Assembly: GCA_002345575.1 (NCBI GenBank)
Contig: DDVX01000019.1
Location: 1 to 64,000, forward strand
DNA length: 64,000 nucleotides
Direction of reading: 5' to 3'
From: Stutzerimonas stutzeri
Lineage (GTDB): Bacteria > Pseudomonadota > Gammaproteobacteria > Pseudomonadales > Pseudomonadaceae
In this document: piece after piece, positions 45,062-54,448 of the stretch
Position numbering within the stretch: position 1 is the stretch's first letter
Layout: each line of letters opens with the position of its first letter
The notes under the pieces: model-generated
The model's database searches: none
The model's input: only the letters and a program-made list of their open reading frames with translations
What the model was told of the DNA's origin: nothing
Position numbers and translations under genes: made by a program

Positions 45062-47866
45062 ATGGGCGAACTGGCCAAAGAAATCCTCCCGGTCAATATC
45101 GAAGACGAACTCAAGCAGTCCTACCTCGATTACGCAATGAGCGTAATCGTCGGGCGGGCGCTGCCCGATGCGCGCGACGGCTTGAAACCTGTGCATCGTC
45201 GTGTGCTTTTTGCCATGAGCGAGCTGGGTAACGACTGGAACAAGCCGTACAAGAAATCGGCCCGTGTGGTCGGTGACGTGATCGGTAAATACCACCCGCA
45301 CGGCGACTCGGCGGTTTACGACACCATCGTCCGTATGGCCCAGCCGTTCTCGCTGCGCTACTTGCTGGTCGATGGCCAGGGCAACTTCGGTTCAGTCGAT
45401 GGCGACAGCGCCGCGGCCATGCGGTACACCGAAGTGCGCATGTCTAAGCTGGCTCATGAGCTGCTGGCCGACCTGCACAAGGAAACCGTGGACTGGGTGC
45501 CCAACTACGACGGCACCGAGCAGATTCCAGCGGTTATGCCGACCAAGGTGCCGAACCTGCTGGTCAACGGTTCCAGCGGTATCGCCGTGGGTATGGCGAC
45601 CAATATTCCGCCACACAACCTGGGTGAGGTCATCGATGGCTGCCTGGCGCTCATCGCCAACCCGGATATCACCATCGATGAACTGATGACCTATATCCCC
45701 GGCCCGGATTTCCCCACTGCGGGAATCATCAATGGCCGTGCCGGCATCGTCGAGGCCTACCGCACCGGTCGCGGACGCATTTACATGCGCGCCCGTTCGA
45801 CTATTGAGGACATCGACAAAGTCGGTGGCCGTCAGCAGATCGTCATCACCGAGCTGCCGTACCAGCTAAACAAGGCGCGGCTGATTGAGAAGATCGCCGA
45901 GCTGGTGAAAGAGAAGAAGCTCGAAGGCATTACCGAGCTGCGCGACGAATCCGACAAGGACGGTATGCGTGTCGTCATTGAGCTACGCCGTGGAGAAGTT
46001 CCGGAAGTCATTCTCAACAACCTGTATGCCCAGACGCAGCTGCAAAGCGTGTTCGGTATCAACGTCGTGGCTCTGGTCGATGGCCAGCCGCGCACGCTGA
46101 ACCTCAAAGACTTGCTGGAAGCCTTCGTGCGTCACCGCCGCGAAGTGGTTACCCGGCGCACCGTGTTCGAGCTGCGCAAGGCGCGCGAGCGTGGTCATAT
46201 TCTCGAAGGTCAGGCAGTTGCGCTGTCTAATATCGACCCGGTCATTGCCTTGATCAAGGCCTCGCCGACACCGTCAGATGCCAAGGAAGCGCTGATCTCC
46301 ACGGCTTGGGAATCCAGCGCGGTGGAGTCGATGGTCGAGCGTGCCGGCGCTGATGCCTGTCGCCCGGACGACCTTGACCCGCAATATGGGCTACGTGACG
46401 GTCGCTACTACCTGTCGCCGGAACAGGCGCAGGCTATCCTTGATCTGCGCTTACACCGCCTGACTGGCCTCGAGCATGAAAAGCTGCTGACCGAGTACCA
46501 GGAAATCCTGGCTCAGATTGGCGAGCTGATTCGTATCCTGACCAGCCCCGAGCGCCTGATGGAAGTCATCTGCGAGGAGCTGGAAGGCGTCAAGGCTGAA
46601 TTCGGCGATGCACGTCGCACCGAGATCCTCGAAGCGCGCCTGGACCTGACCCTGGCCGACCTGATCACCGAAGAAGAGCGCGTGGTGACCATTTCCCACG
46701 GTGGCTATGCCAAGTCGCAACCTCTGGCGGCCTATCAGGCGCAGCGCCGTGGTGGTCGCGGTAAGGCGGCAACCGGTGTCAAGGAAGAGGATTACGTCGA
46801 GCATCTGCTGGTTGCCAACAGCCACGCCACGCTGCTGCTGTTCTCCAGCAAGGGCAAGGTGTACTGGCTCAAGACCTACGAAATCCCCGAGGCTTCACGC
46901 ACTTCGCGCGGCCGTCCTCTGGTGAATCTGCTGCCGCTGGATGACGGCGAGCACATTACCGCGATGCTGCAGATCGATATCGAAGCGGCGCGTCAGCAGC
47001 TGCATGACGATGACGATGTCGAAGATGCCGAAATCATCAGCGAAGCCGATGACGTGGAAGAGTCCGTCGAGGGTGAGGAAGCCGATGAGTCGGAAGACGA
47101 ACCGACCGGCACCTACATCTTCATGGCAACCGCTAAGGGCACCGTGAAGAAGACCCCGCTGTCGCAGTTCAGCCGTCCGCGCAGTGTCGGTCTGATTGCG
47201 CTCGGCCTGGAAGAGGGTGACACATTGATCGCCGCGGCGATTACCGATGGTGCTCGCGAAGTCATGCTGTTCTCCGATGGCGGCAAAGTCATCCGTTTCA
47301 AGGAAAAGCATGTGCGCACCATGGGCCGTACTGCACGCGGTGTGCGTGGCATGCGTTTGCCCGAAGGCCAGCGCCTGATCTCCATGCTGATTCCCGAGCC
47401 GAACGCGCAGATCCTCACCGCCAGCCTCAACGGCTACGGCAAGCGTACCGTGATCGACGAGTTCCCGCGCCGTGGACGCGGTGGTCAGGGTGTAATCGCC
47501 ATGGTCAGCAATGAGCGCAACGGGCCGCTGGTCGGCGCGGTGCAGGTGCAGTCTGGCGAGGAAATCATGCTGATTTCCGATCAGGGCACGCTGGTGCGCA
47601 CACGCGTCGATGAAGTGTCGTCGCTGGGCCGCAATACCCAGGGCGTGACACTGATCAAGCTCGGCAAGAATGAGCATCTGGTCAGCCTCGAGCGTGTCCA
47701 GGAGCCTTCCGAGGAAGATGTGCTCGAGGACATCGAAGCCAGCCTGGATGACGAGGCACTGGAGAAAGAAATGCCTGTTGTCAGTACCGAGCCAGCTGAA
47801 GACGAGCTGCTTGGCGGAGTTGGTGACGTGTCACCGGATGTAGTACCGACTGACGACGAAAACTGA
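45062..47866 (+). CDS. gyrA: DNA gyrase subunit A
   Basis: 934 residues. Catalytic Tyr122 (AAMRYTEVRM). The quinolone pocket has Ser83 and Asp87 (HPHGDSAVYD), an unmutated drug-sensitive pattern. The C-terminal DNA-wrapping domain has the GyrA-box QRRGGRG and repeated blade motifs, plus a highly acidic insertion of about 40 residues near 645-685 (DDDDVEDAEI... EADESEDEP). It introduces negative supercoils with GyrB. Followed by a strong hairpin. Confidence 0.98.
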   Translation: MGELAKEILPVNIEDELKQSYLDYAMSVIVGRALPDARDGLKPVHRRVLFAMSELGNDWNKPYKKSARVVGDVIGKYHPHGDSAVYDTIVRMAQPFSLRYLLVDGQGNFGSVDGDSAAAMRYTEVRMSKLAHELLADLHKETVDWVPNYDGTEQIPAVMPTKVPNLLVNGSSGIAVGMATNIPPHNLGEVIDGCLALIANPDITIDELMTYIPGPDFPTAGIINGRAGIVEAYRTGRGRIYMRARSTIEDIDKVGGRQQIVITELPYQLNKARLIEKIAELVKEKKLEGITELRDESDKDGMRVVIELRRGEVPEVILNNLYAQTQLQSVFGINVVALVDGQPRTLNLKDLLEAFVRHRREVVTRRTVFELRKARERGHILEGQAVALSNIDPVIALIKASPTPSDAKEALISTAWESSAVESMVERAGADACRPDDLDPQYGLRDGRYYLSPEQAQAILDLRLHRLTGLEHEKLLTEYQEILAQIGELIRILTSPERLMEVICEELEGVKAEFGDARRTEILEARLDLTLADLITEEERVVTISHGGYAKSQPLAAYQAQRRGGRGKAATGVKEEDYVEHLLVANSHATLLLFSSKGKVYWLKTYEIPEASRTSRGRPLVNLLPLDDGEHITAMLQIDIEAARQQLHDDDDVEDAEIISEADDVEESVEGEEADESEDEPTGTYIFMATAKGTVKKTPLSQFSRPRSVGLIALGLEEGDTLIAAAITDGAREVMLFSDGGKVIRFKEKHVRTMGRTARGVRGMRLPEGQRLISMLIPEPNAQILTASLNGYGKRTVIDEFPRRGRGGQGVIAMVSNERNGPLVGAVQVQSGEEIMLISDQGTLVRTRVDEVSSLGRNTQGVTLIKLGKNEHLVSLERVQEPSEEDVLEDIEASLDDEALEKEMPVVSTEPAEDELLGGVGDVSPDVVPTDDEN

Positions 47867-47876
47867 TCCGACCAGC

Positions 47877-47903
47877 AAGCGAGGCCCTCAGGGCCTCGCT
47901 TTG
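47877..47903 (+). terminator. gyrA terminator
   Basis: AAGCGAGGCCC-TCA-GGGCCTCGCTT, an 11-bp perfect stem, followed by a short T-containing tract. Confidence 0.75.
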
Positions 47904-47992
47904 CGCTTCACACTGAGAACACTGAAAAGCGCGGGTCTCGAGTACCGGACGAGACCGGCGACATGGTATCGACCGTTTTTGAGAGAACGAAG

Positions 47993-49078
47993 ATGAGCAA
48001 ACGCGCCTTTAACTTCTGCGCCGGCCCGGCCGCGCTGCCCGAAGCGGTGCTGCAACGCGCACAGGCTGAACTGCTGGACTGGCAGGGACGTGGCCTTTCA
48101 GTGATGGAAATGAGTCATCGCAGCGATGCCTACGTCGCGATAGCCGAGAAGGCTGAACAGGACCTGCGCGATCTGCTGACTATTCCCTCGAACTACAAAG
48201 TCCTGTTTCTGCAGGGCGGAGCCAGCCAGCAATTTGCACAAATTCCGCTGAACTTGCTCCCCGAGGGCGGCATCGCCGATTACGTCGATACCGGCATCTG
48301 GTCGCGCAAAAGCATTGAAGAAGCGCGTCGCTTCGGCAGCGTCAATCTGGCTGCCAGTGCCAAGGCTTACGATTACTTTGCGATTCCGGGGCAGAACGAG
48401 TGGCAGCTGAGCGACAACGCCGCCTATCTGCATTACGCCAGTAACGAAACGATTGGCGGGCTGGAGTTCGACTGGGTGCCGGAACTGGGTGACACCCCGT
48501 TGGTGGTAGACATGTCGTCCGACATACTCTCGCGGCCCATCGATGTCTCGCAGTTCGGCCTGATTTACGCTGGTGCGCAGAAGAACATTGGGCCGTCCGG
48601 GCTGGTGGTGGTGATTGTGCGCGAAGACTTGCTCGGCAGGGCACGTTCCAGCTGCCCGACCATGCTCGACTACAAGATTGCCGCGGATAACGGCTCGATG
48701 TACAACACGCCGGCAACGTTCTCTTGGTATCTCTCGGGGCTGGTCTTCGAGTGGCTCAAGGAGCAGGGCGGCGTAGAGGCCATGGAACAGCGCAATCGGA
48801 CCAAGAAAGAGCTGCTCTACGGCTTCATCGACGCCAGCGAGTTTTACTCCAACCCGGTCTCGAAGAATGCACGCTCTTGGATGAACGTGCCGTTCCGTCT
48901 GGCCGACGAGCGTCTGGACAAGGCCTTCCTTGCCGGCGCCGACGCCCGTGGCCTGCTCAACTTGAAAGGCCATCGCTCGGTAGGCGGCATGCGTGCCTCC
49001 ATCTATAACGCGGTGGGCCTGGATGCCGTCGAGGCGCTGGTGGCCTATATGGCCGAGTTCGAGAAGGAGCACGGTTGA
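47993..49078 (+). CDS. serC: Phosphoserine aminotransferase
   Basis: 361 residues (start MSKRAFNFCAGPAALP). PLP Lys in YAGAQKNIGPSGL; GGASQQFAQIPLN near 75; C-terminal GHRSVGGMRASIYNA. It makes 3-phosphoserine for serine and also acts in PLP synthesis. First of a tightly packed amino-acid operon: the stop shares one base with the pheA start. Confidence 0.97.
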   Translation: MSKRAFNFCAGPAALPEAVLQRAQAELLDWQGRGLSVMEMSHRSDAYVAIAEKAEQDLRDLLTIPSNYKVLFLQGGASQQFAQIPLNLLPEGGIADYVDTGIWSRKSIEEARRFGSVNLAASAKAYDYFAIPGQNEWQLSDNAAYLHYASNETIGGLEFDWVPELGDTPLVVDMSSDILSRPIDVSQFGLIYAGAQKNIGPSGLVVVIVREDLLGRARSSCPTMLDYKIAADNGSMYNTPATFSWYLSGLVFEWLKEQGGVEAMEQRNRTKKELLYGFIDASEFYSNPVSKNARSWMNVPFRLADERLDKAFLAGADARGLLNLKGHRSVGGMRASIYNAVGLDAVEALVAYMAEFEKEHG

Positions 49079-50175
49079 TGAGTGACGCCGACCAGCTCAA
49101 AGCTTTGCGGCTGCGCATCGACAGCCTGGATGAGCGGATTCTCGACATGATCAGCGAGCGCGCCCGCTGTGCTCAGGATGTGGCGCGGGTCAAGATGGCC
49201 TCGCTGGCCGAGGGTGAAGAGGCGATTTTCTATCGCCCCGAGCGCGAGGCGCAGGTGCTCAAGCGCATCATGGAGTTGAACAAGGGGCCGTTGGACAACG
49301 AGGAGATGGCGCGCCTGTTCCGCGAAATCATGTCTTCCTGCCTGGCCCTGGAACAGCCGCTGCGTGTCGCCTACCTCGGCCCAGAGGGTACGTTCTCGCA
49401 AGCTGCGGCGCTCAAGCATTTCGGTAATTCGGTGATCAGCAAGCCCATGGCGGCGATCGACGAGGTGTTCCGTGAAGTGGTCGCTGGTGCGGTGAATTTC
49501 GGCGTAGTGCCAGTGGAAAACTCCACCGAAGGCGCGGTTAACCACACGCTCGACAGTTTCCTGGAACATGACATCGTCATCTGCGGTGAGGTCGAATTGC
49601 GCATTCACCATCACCTGTTGGTAGGCGAAACGACCAAGACCGATCGCATCACCCGTATCTATTCCCATGCCCAATCGCTAGCCCAGTGCCGCAAGTGGCT
49701 GGACGCGCACTACCCTAACGTAGAGCGTGTGGCGGTATCGAGTAATGCCGACGCCGCCAGGCGGGTGAAAAGCGAGTGGAATTCGGCAGCTATCGCTGGC
49801 GACATGTCCGCGCAGCTCTATGGGCTGACCCGCATCGCCGAGAAAATCGAGGATCGACCGGACAACTCCACGCGCTTCCTGATCATCGGCAGCCAGGAAG
49901 TGCCGCCGACGGGCGACGACAAGACCTCGATCATCGTTTCCATGCGCAACAAGCCGGGTGCTCTGCATGAGCTGCTGATGCCGTTTCATGGCAACGGCAT
50001 CGACCTGACCCGCATCGAAACTCGCCCGTCGCGCAGTGGCAAGTGGACGTATGTGTTCTTCATCGACTGCATCGGCCATCACCAGGACCCGCTGATCAAG
50101 GATGTGCTGGAGAAGATCGGTCAGGAGGCCGTGGCGCTGAAGGTGCTGGGCTCTTATCCGAAGGCGGTACTTTAA
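49078..50175 (+). CDS. pheA: Bifunctional chorismate mutase / prephenate dehydratase
   Basis: 365 residues. AroQ chorismate mutase helices at about 1-90 (LRLRIDSLDERILDMISERA), prephenate dehydratase at 95-270 (YLGPEGTFSQAAALKHFG, the catalytic Thr region STEGAVNHTLD), and a C-terminal ACT domain (GALHELLMPFHGNGIDLTRI, ESRP-like ETRPS) for phenylalanine feedback. Start ATG 49078 rather than TTG 49075. Confidence 0.96.
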   Translation: MSDADQLKALRLRIDSLDERILDMISERARCAQDVARVKMASLAEGEEAIFYRPEREAQVLKRIMELNKGPLDNEEMARLFREIMSSCLALEQPLRVAYLGPEGTFSQAAALKHFGNSVISKPMAAIDEVFREVVAGAVNFGVVPVENSTEGAVNHTLDSFLEHDIVICGEVELRIHHHLLVGETTKTDRITRIYSHAQSLAQCRKWLDAHYPNVERVAVSSNADAARRVKSEWNSAAIAGDMSAQLYGLTRIAEKIEDRPDNSTRFLIIGSQEVPPTGDDKTSIIVSMRNKPGALHELLMPFHGNGIDLTRIETRPSRSGKWTYVFFIDCIGHHQDPLIKDVLEKIGQEAVALKVLGSYPKAVL

Positions 50176-50178
50176 AAG

Positions 50179-50253
50179 CAGCCGCAAGCTGCAAGCCTCA
50201 AGTGATTTGTGTGGGGTTTTTTGCTTGCGGCTTGAAGCTTGAGGCTTGTAGCT
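50179..50253. repeat. Palindromic repeat element before hisC
   Basis: Two interlocked inverted pairs: AGCCGCAAGC (50180-50189) with GCTTGCGGCT (50223-50232), and CAAGCCTCAAG (50192-50202) with CTTGAGGCTTG (50238-50248). The motif family (GCTTGAAGCTTG) recurs at 63025-63072 and in weaker form near 58120-58160. Resembles the scattered intergenic palindromes of Pseudomonas. The T-run at 50216-50222 could also cause partial termination between pheA and hisC. Confidence 0.65.
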
Positions 50254-51363
50254 ATGTCCTGTGATTTCCTCGCCCTGGCTGTGCCGGGCGTTCAAAAACT
50301 GTCCCCCTACGTTACCGGCAAGCCGATTGACGAGCTGGCCCGCGAGCTGGGCATTGATCCGGCGCGGATCGTCAAGCTGGCCAGCAACGAGAATCCGCTG
50401 GGCGCAAATCCCCGCGTGCTTGAAGCAATTGCTGCCGAGCTGCCCGAGCTGAGTCGCTATCCTGATGGCAGCGGTTTTCAGCTAAAGGCCAAGCTGGCAG
50501 AGCGCTTCGGTCTCAGAGCCGAGCAGATCACTCTGGGTAACGGCTCCAACGACATCATTGATCTGGTCGCGCGCTGCTGGCTGGCGCCGGGGCGCAATGC
50601 AGTATTCAGCGCCCATGCCTTCGCCGCCTATCCGATTTGCACCCAGGCGGTAGGTGCTGAAAGCCGTGTGGTGCCGGCCATCGATTATGGTTATGACCTC
50701 AACGGCATGCTCGAAGCCATCGACGAGCAGACCGGCGTAGTGTTCATCGCCAATCCGAACAACCCCACCGGTACCTGGTTCGGCCCGCAGGCGCTGGAAG
50801 CCTTCCTCGACCGCGTCCCCGCGCATGTGCTGGTAGTGCTGGACGAGGCCTATATCGAGTTTGCCGAAGAAGGCGAGCTGCCCAATGGCCTCGACTATCT
50901 GGACCGCTACCCGAACCTGCTGGTCTCGCGCACCCTGTGCAAGGCTTACGGCCTGGCCGGCTTGCGTGTCGGTTATGCCGCTTCGTCGCCGACTATCGCC
51001 GATGTGCTGAACCGCGTGCGACAGCCCTTCAACGTCAACAGCCTGGCGCTGACCGCCGCGTGCGTCGCGCTGGATGATGAGCAGTACCTATCCGAAGGGC
51101 GTCGGGCGAACCGTGCCGGGATGGCGCAGCTGGAAAAGGGGCTGGGCGAGCTAGGGCTTGGGTGGATCCCATCGCGGGGCAACTTTCTCGCCGTAGATCT
51201 GGGGCGCGACGCCGCCGAAGTCAATGCTGGGCTGCTGCGTGAAGGGGTCATCGTTCGGCCCATCGCCGGCTATGGCATGCCGACATTCCTGCGAGTTTCC
51301 ATCGGTACCCAGGCGGAAAATGCCCGGTTTCTCGAAGCCCTGCGCGTAGTGCTCGACCAGTGA
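50254..51363 (+). CDS. hisC: Histidinol-phosphate aminotransferase
   Basis: 369 residues, class-I/II aminotransferase: ASNENPLGANP, NGSNDIIDL, NPNNPTGTWF, Lys in SRTLCKAYGLAGLRVGY. In the aromatic cluster it probably serves phenylalanine/tyrosine as well as histidine (the HisC2 type). ATG 50254 lies immediately after a palindromic element that also supplies the GAGG ribosome site. GTGA overlap with the next gene. Confidence 0.94.
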   Translation: MSCDFLALAVPGVQKLSPYVTGKPIDELARELGIDPARIVKLASNENPLGANPRVLEAIAAELPELSRYPDGSGFQLKAKLAERFGLRAEQITLGNGSNDIIDLVARCWLAPGRNAVFSAHAFAAYPICTQAVGAESRVVPAIDYGYDLNGMLEAIDEQTGVVFIANPNNPTGTWFGPQALEAFLDRVPAHVLVVLDEAYIEFAEEGELPNGLDYLDRYPNLLVSRTLCKAYGLAGLRVGYAASSPTIADVLNRVRQPFNVNSLALTAACVALDDEQYLSEGRRANRAGMAQLEKGLGELGLGWIPSRGNFLAVDLGRDAAEVNAGLLREGVIVRPIAGYGMPTFLRVSIGTQAENARFLEALRVVLDQ

Positions 51364-53600
51364 GGCAAGGCAGCCACGTGCAGCAGAACCCTGTCCTTGA
51401 GCGACTTGTGGTAATCGGCCTCGGCCTGATCGGTGGCTCTTTCGCCAAGGGTCTGCGCGAGCAAGGGTTGTGCGAGGAAGTGGTGGGTTACGATCCGAAT
51501 CCCGAGAGCCGTCGCCTGGCTGTCGAGCTGGGTGTTGTCGATCGTTGCGCTGAAACGCTCGAAGAGGCCTGTCAGGGCGCGAATGTGATTCAGCTCGCCG
51601 CGCCTATCCTGGCGATGGAGAAGCTGCTGGAGCAGCTGTCGCAACTGGAGCTGGGCGAGGCGGTCCTGACCGATGTTGGCAGTGCCAAGGGCAATCTGGT
51701 GCGCTGTGCAATTCGAGTGTTCGGTGCCATGCCGGCGCGCTTCGTGCCAGGCCATCCGATTGCCGGCTCCGAGCGTAGTGGTATCACAGCAGCTGATGCT
51801 TCGTTGTTCCAGCGGCATAAGGTAATCCTGACGCCAGTAGCCGACACCGATCCACAGGCGTTGGCACTGGTCAATCGGCTTTGGGCAGCCCTTGGTGCTG
51901 ATGTAGAACACATGGATGTCGCCTATCACGACGAAGTGTTGGCGGCCACCAGTCATCTGCCGCATCTGCTGGCGTTCGGGCTGGTGGATTCGCTGGCCAA
52001 ACGTCATGAGAATCTGGAAATCTTTCGCTATGCTGCCGGCGGATTTCGCGACTTCACTCGCATAGCGGGCAGCGATCCGGTGATGTGGCACGACATCTTC
52101 CTGGCCAATCGTGAAGCAGTGCTGGCTACCTTGGATGATTTTCGCAGTGATCTCGACGCATTGCGCGCCGCGGTCGATGAAGGAGACGGGCATACACTGC
52201 TGGGCGTATTCACGCGCGCCAGAGCTGCCCGGGAACATTTCAGCAAAATACTGGCTCGCAGAGCCTATGTGGACGTTATGCATTCCAATGACCTGATCTT
52301 CCTCGCCAACCCCGGCGGCAGCCTGACTGGCCAGTTGCGTGTGCCAGGCGACAAATCCATTTCCCACCGTTCGATCATGCTCGGCTCGTTGGCCGAGGGC
52401 ACCACCGAGGTCGAGGGCTTTCTTGAAGGCGAAGATGCGCTGGCTACTATCCAGGCATTCCGCGATATGGGTGTGGTCATCGAGGGCCCACACCAGGGTC
52501 GCGTGACCGTACATGGCGTCGGCCTGCATGGGCTGCAGGCGCCACCCGGGCCGATCTACCTGGGCAACTCGGGTACCTCCATGCGCCTGCTGGCCGGACT
52601 GCTCGCTGCGCAATCCTTCGACACCACGCTGAGCGGTGATGCCTCGCTCTCCAAGCGCCCGATGAATCGCGTTGCCAACCCGCTGCGTGAGATGGGTGCG
52701 GTCATCGAGACTGCTGCCGAGGGGCGTCCACCGATGACCATTCGCGGCGGCCAGAAGTTGTCCGGCATGCATTACGACATGCCGATGGCCAGCGCTCAGG
52801 TCAAATCCTGCCTGCTACTCGCCGGCCTCTATGCCGAAGGCCAGACCTCGGTAACCGAGCCAGCGCCCACGCGTGACCATACCGAGCGCATGTTGCAGGG
52901 CTTCGGCTATCCGGTTCAGGTAGAAGGCAGCACTGCAGCAGTCGAGCCGGGCCACAAGCTGAGCGCCACGCAGATCGAAGTGCCGGCCGATATCTCGTCG
53001 GCGGCCTTTTTCATGGTTGCCGCCAGCATAGCTGAAGGTTCGGATGTCACCCTGGAGCACGTCGGCATCAACCCTACGCGTACTGGTGTGATCGATATCC
53101 TTAAACTGATGGGTGCGGATATCGAGCTGTCCAACCAGCGTGAAGTGGGTGGCGAGCCGGTGGCGGACATCCGCGTGCGCGCCGCGCAGCTCAAGGGCAT
53201 CGAGATTCCTGAAGCTCTGGTGCCGCTGGCCATCGATGAGTTTCCGGTGCTGTTCATCGCCGCCGCCTGCGCCGAAGGTCGCACGGTACTGCGCGGTGCC
53301 GAGGAGCTGCGGGTCAAGGAATCGGATCGTATCCAGGTCATGGTCGACGGGCTGCTGACTCTTGGCGTCAAGGCTGAGCCGACGCCCGATGGAATCGTTA
53401 TTGACGGCGGCCCCATGGGCGGTGGTGAGGTATGGGCGCATGGCGATCATCGCATTGCGATGTCTTTCAGTGTGGCGGCGTTGCGCGCCACAGCGCCAAT
53501 TCGCATTCACGATTGCGCAAACGTCGCGACTTCATTCCCCAATTTTCTCGCCCTGGCTGAGCGTGCAGGTATGCGGGTCGCGGTAGAGGAGGCTTCATGA
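51360..53600 (+). CDS. tyrA-aroA: Fused prephenate dehydrogenase and EPSP synthase (TyrA-AroA)
   Basis: 746 residues. TyrA half (about 1-300): NAD motif VVIGLGLIGGSFAKGL, catalytic His in GHPIAGSERSG, and SHLPHLLAFGL. AroA half from about 307: LRVPGDKSISHRSIMLG, GNSGTSMRLL, DGDASLSKRPM-type loop, and GDHRIAMSF. The fusion is a known Pseudomonas arrangement and makes tyrosine precursor and EPSP in the shikimate pathway. Start GTG 51360, with GTG 51378 possible. Confidence 0.94.
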   Translation: MRQGSHVQQNPVLERLVVIGLGLIGGSFAKGLREQGLCEEVVGYDPNPESRRLAVELGVVDRCAETLEEACQGANVIQLAAPILAMEKLLEQLSQLELGEAVLTDVGSAKGNLVRCAIRVFGAMPARFVPGHPIAGSERSGITAADASLFQRHKVILTPVADTDPQALALVNRLWAALGADVEHMDVAYHDEVLAATSHLPHLLAFGLVDSLAKRHENLEIFRYAAGGFRDFTRIAGSDPVMWHDIFLANREAVLATLDDFRSDLDALRAAVDEGDGHTLLGVFTRARAAREHFSKILARRAYVDVMHSNDLIFLANPGGSLTGQLRVPGDKSISHRSIMLGSLAEGTTEVEGFLEGEDALATIQAFRDMGVVIEGPHQGRVTVHGVGLHGLQAPPGPIYLGNSGTSMRLLAGLLAAQSFDTTLSGDASLSKRPMNRVANPLREMGAVIETAAEGRPPMTIRGGQKLSGMHYDMPMASAQVKSCLLLAGLYAEGQTSVTEPAPTRDHTERMLQGFGYPVQVEGSTAAVEPGHKLSATQIEVPADISSAAFFMVAASIAEGSDVTLEHVGINPTRTGVIDILKLMGADIELSNQREVGGEPVADIRVRAAQLKGIEIPEALVPLAIDEFPVLFIAAACAEGRTVLRGAEELRVKESDRIQVMVDGLLTLGVKAEPTPDGIVIDGGPMGGGEVWAHGDHRIAMSFSVAALRATAPIRIHDCANVATSFPNFLALAERAGMRVAVEEAS

Positions 53601-54283
53601 TAAATCCGACTCCAGTCATTACCATCGACGGCCCGAGCGGGTCAGGCAAGGGCACGGTAGCAGCTTTGCTTGCCGGCAAGCTGGGTTGGAATTTTCTTGA
53701 CTCCGGCGCTCTGTATCGCCTGCTTGCCTTTGCAGCTCGCAACCATGGTGTCGATCTGACCAACGAGGAAGCCCTCAAGACGCTTGCCGCTCATCTGGAT
53801 GTGCAGTTCGGCGCAGCTGAGGCGGGGCACGGTATGCGCATCGTGCTCGAAGGCGAAGACGTTACCGACGCCATCCGCAACGAGGTCGTCGGTGCTGGCG
53901 CTTCTCAGGTTGCAGCCTTGCCGGTGGTGCGAGAGGCCCTGCTGCAGAGGCAGAAGGCCTTCCGCGAGGCGCCTGGATTGGTTGCCGATGGTCGGGACAT
54001 GGGAACGGTGGTTTTCCCCGATGCTACGCTGAAGATATTCCTCACCGCCAGCGCCGAGGAAAGGGCGCGTCGGCGCTTCCTGCAGTTGAAGGCCAAGGGC
54101 GATGATGTTAACCTCGCGAGTCTTCTCGACGAGATACGGGCGCGCGATGAGCGTGATACCCAGCGTGCGGTGGCACCACTGAAGCCGGCAGACGATGCCA
54201 TACAGCTGGATTCCACTGCACTGACCATCGAGCAGGTATTGGGACAGATTCTGAGTGAAGTCGACAAGCGCGATTTCGCCTGA
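53597..54283 (+). CDS. cmk: Cytidylate kinase
   Basis: 228 residues. P-loop GPSGSGKGT at 12-20, LDSGALYRL, GRDMGTVVFPDA, and RARDERDTQRAVAPL. Phosphorylates CMP/dCMP. ATGA overlap with tyrA-aroA; precedes rpsA as in many bacteria. Confidence 0.97.
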   Translation: MINPTPVITIDGPSGSGKGTVAALLAGKLGWNFLDSGALYRLLAFAARNHGVDLTNEEALKTLAAHLDVQFGAAEAGHGMRIVLEGEDVTDAIRNEVVGAGASQVAALPVVREALLQRQKAFREAPGLVADGRDMGTVVFPDATLKIFLTASAEERARRRFLQLKAKGDDVNLASLLDEIRARDERDTQRAVAPLKPADDAIQLDSTALTIEQVLGQILSEVDKRDFA

Positions 54284-54333
54284 TGAGCGGGTGCCGAAAG
54301 GTGCCCAGCAGCCGTTGAAAGCTGCCTACAAGG

Positions 54334-54375
54334 AGGCGTGTGGGAGACCAGATCCAGTCCCACAGGCCTTTTTTT
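54334..54375 (+). terminator. Terminator between cmk and rpsA
   Basis: A 12-bp stem with one mismatch (54334-54345 with 54358-54369) followed by seven T. It separates rpsA from the aromatic operon or acts as an attenuator for read-through. Confidence 0.8.
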
Positions 54376-54448
54376 ATATGAATGAACCCACGTCTATCTG
54401 GGGTGTGGAGATTGGGCGGATTCTCGCCCAAAAACAGCAGGAATAAAC
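54376..54448 (+). promoter_or_regulatory. rpsA leader
   Basis: A TTGGGCG/CGCCCAA hairpin (54412-54418, 54425-54431) lies just before the ribosome site (AGCAGGAA). rpsA leaders in proteobacteria are folded and used by S1 for autocontrol; a similar role here is inferred. Confidence 0.45.

Noticed and set aside
45305..45325. Quinolone-resistance mutation in gyrA
   Set aside because: Ser83 and Asp87 are the sensitive-type residues; no resistance change is seen.
51360..53600. tyrA-aroA fusion as a novelty
   Set aside because: A known fusion in Pseudomonas.
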